From assembly GCA_019058135.1 (NCBI GenBank), contig JAHLWE010000081.1, forward strand, positions 1 to 6,200: a stretch of 6,200 nt of DNA, given 5' to 3'. Below the pieces are notes generated by a model that worked only from the letters and a program-made list of their open reading frames with translations, searched no databases and was not told the origin of the DNA. This document shows positions 4,887 to 6,200 of the stretch, one piece after another (position 1 is the stretch's first letter; each line of letters opens with the position of its first letter). Made by a program: the position numbers and the translations under genes. The stretch is from Promethearchaeota archaeon (GTDB lineage Archaea; Asgardarchaeota; Lokiarchaeia; Sigyniarchaeales; SOKP01).

Positions 4887-6200
4887 ATGAATAGAAAAGA
4901 AAGTAAAACAGGTAAAATTGCAGTGTTCTTTAGTTGTGGTCAATTATCAGACATAATATCGTATCAAGTTTTTACATTTTTAATATTTACTTTTTATTAT
5001 TCCGTCATTGAAATTAATGTGGTTTTGATAACAATTGGCTTTATTATCTGGTCAATTTGGAATAGTCTAAACGATCCGATATTAGGGTTTTTATCAGATA
5101 GGACACATACCAAATGGGGTCGTCGGATACCCTATATAATGATAGCACTAATCCCATTAGCGTTGATCATGGTTCTACTTTTTACTCCGCCAAAATCTAT
5201 AGGAATAACTGATGAAATTTCTAATTTTGTATATTTTTTTATCATAATTATTGTTTTTGAACTATTCTATACAATGTATAGCCTAAATTTAACCTCCATG
5301 TTCCCAGAAACATTTATCTCTAAAGAAGAAAGGATAAAGGGCAATAATATAAGACAAGTATTTACCATATTTGGGTTAGTAATAGCTTTCATTTTACCAA
5401 GCTTATTCATTTCGGATTACTCAGATCCTCAATATTTACAGCAATATCAATCTTTTGGAATAGTTATTATGATAATTATTATTATTTTTGGAATAATTTT
5501 CTTAAAATTCGGTCCAAAAGAGAAGCCTGAATTTAAGGATGATTATAAAAATGCACCAGCCTTTATTAGCTCTATAAAATTCTGTCTAAAGAGTAAATCT
5601 TTCATGTGGTACATTCCAGCAGAGATTGCAAACTGGTTCGTCTACGGAATGCTTCCAACAATAGTTCCGCTTTTCGGGAAGTTTGTAGTACATATTGAAG
5701 ATACATTGCTTATATCATTATTATTAGTGTTAACTTTTATTTCGGCAGCGATATTTATTACTATCTTATGGAAACCAGTAGTTAAAAGGATAGGTAATAG
5801 AAAGGCGTGGTTGATATCCATGTCAATTTGGATACTAACGCTCTTACCAATAATGTTTATTGATAGTTTTATCCTTGGAATGATTGTATTCTTTCTGATA
5901 GGAATTGGTCTGTCTGGATCACTATATATTATCGATTTAGTTGTTTCTGATATTATCGACGAAGATGAAATAAATACAGGTATGCGTAGAGAAGCGAGTT
6001 ATTACGGTGTAAACGCTTTATTCTTACGAATGACAACAGTATTAGTGTTTTTAGCCATAAGTACAGTTTTTACGAGCGTCGGCTGGGCTGTATTTGAGCC
6101 AGAAAACATCACTCCAGAAATAATATTCGGATTAAGATCATTAATGTTTATCTTTCCAGCGATAGCCTTAGGAATTGCTATTTTATCAATATACAAGTAC
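4887..6200 (+). CDS. GPH-family (MelB-like) MFS transporter, copy 2, 3' end outside the window
   Basis: An open frame of 438 codons from ATG 4887 (SD at 4876-4880) runs to the right edge. It aligns without gaps of note to the first transporter, with 40 of 60 and 41 of 60 identical residues in two segments I counted, and stops at IYKY, so only about 25 tail residues are missing. It has the same 12-helix layout, LSDRTHTKWGRR (69-80) and DIIDEDEINTGMRREASYYG (355-374). By hand alignment to MelB: D22 = D19, N59 = D55, D63 = D59, S132 = D124, T136 = W128 and R381 = K377. It keeps the normal NDP (62-64) but has Ser where copy 1 has D138. It therefore probably differs from copy 1 in cation use or substrate. 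It probably imports a sugar-like solute, identity unknown. It is divergent from the UroD-family gene, with which it may share regulation. Confidence 0.9.
   Translation, partial: MNRKESKTGKIAVFFSCGQLSDIISYQVFTFLIFTFYYSVIEINVVLITIGFIIWSIWNSLNDPILGFLSDRTHTKWGRRIPYIMIALIPLALIMVLLFTPPKSIGITDEISNFVYFFIIIIVFELFYTMYSLNLTSMFPETFISKEERIKGNNIRQVFTIFGLVIAFILPSLFISDYSDPQYLQQYQSFGIVIMIIIIIFGIIFLKFGPKEKPEFKDDYKNAPAFISSIKFCLKSKSFMWYIPAEIANWFVYGMLPTIVPLFGKFVVHIEDTLLISLLLVLTFISAAIFITILWKPVVKRIGNRKAWLISMSIWILTLLPIMFIDSFILGMIVFFLIGIGLSGSLYIIDLVVSDIIDEDEINTGMRREASYYGVNALFLRMTTVLVFLAISTVFTSVGWAVFEPENITPEIIFGLRSLMFIFPAIALGIAILSIYKY

Noticed and set aside
6002..6196. 64-codon open frame on the - strand at the right edge
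   Set aside because: It is antisense to the second transporter, whose + frame is open to the edge and matches copy 1.
2083..6200. Composite mobile element bounded by the transporter copies
   Set aside because: The two copies are diverged paralogues, not identical repeats, and there is no transposase, terminal repeat or target duplication in view.

Overview
The window is strongly A+T-rich, with AGA/AGG-rich arginine usage, short T-rich gene ends and mostly weak or absent Shine-Dalgarno (SD) sites. It carries an archaeal-style thiolase plus DUF35 (zinc ribbon/OB-fold) pair, a stand-alone RNase III-domain protein, and GPH-type transporters beside a methyltransferase-like uroporphyrinogen decarboxylase (UroD) family protein. 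This mix fits an anaerobic archaeon. The Asgard group (Lokiarchaeia-like) is my best guess, but that is an inference from gene content, not a demonstrated placement.

Region 1 (1-1182, + strand) is the tail of a lipid/isoprenoid or acyl-CoA operon. It holds the C-terminal two-thirds of an SCP2-type thiolase, then a DUF35 acyl-CoA-binding partner 14 bases downstream. The thiolase frame carries a single in-frame TAA at 92-94 with clear thiolase sequence on both sides, so the gene is either a fresh pseudogene or holds a sequence error. Region 2 (1249-1935, + strand) is a small RNase III-fold protein without a double-stranded-RNA-binding domain. Three of the four catalytic acidic positions are kept.

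Region 3 (2083-6200) is the most interesting part. Two paralogous 12-helix sugar/cation symporter-like proteins of the GPH (MelB) family, both on the + strand, flank a UroD-family protein on the - strand. The second transporter runs off the right edge and lacks only about its last 25 residues. The UroD-family protein lacks the arginine motif of true uroporphyrinogen decarboxylase. It has an HxC metal-site motif like the MtaA/MtbA/CmuA methyltransferases, with His in place of the last Cys. The transporters differ from each other, and from MelB, at positions that align with the MelB cation and sugar site.

A plausible reading is an uptake-plus-processing module: one or two related solutes are imported by the paralogous carriers, and a methyl group is handled by the methyltransferase-like enzyme. 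No corrinoid protein or substrate-specific methyltransferase is in view, so this remains a hypothesis. The intergenic region shared by the UroD-family gene and the second transporter carries a 9-bp inverted repeat and copies of an AATAAAGATT motif. One copy of that motif also lies upstream of the first transporter. No RNA genes, CRISPR arrays, insertion sequences or attachment sites were seen, and no gene-free stretch is longer than 167 bases.
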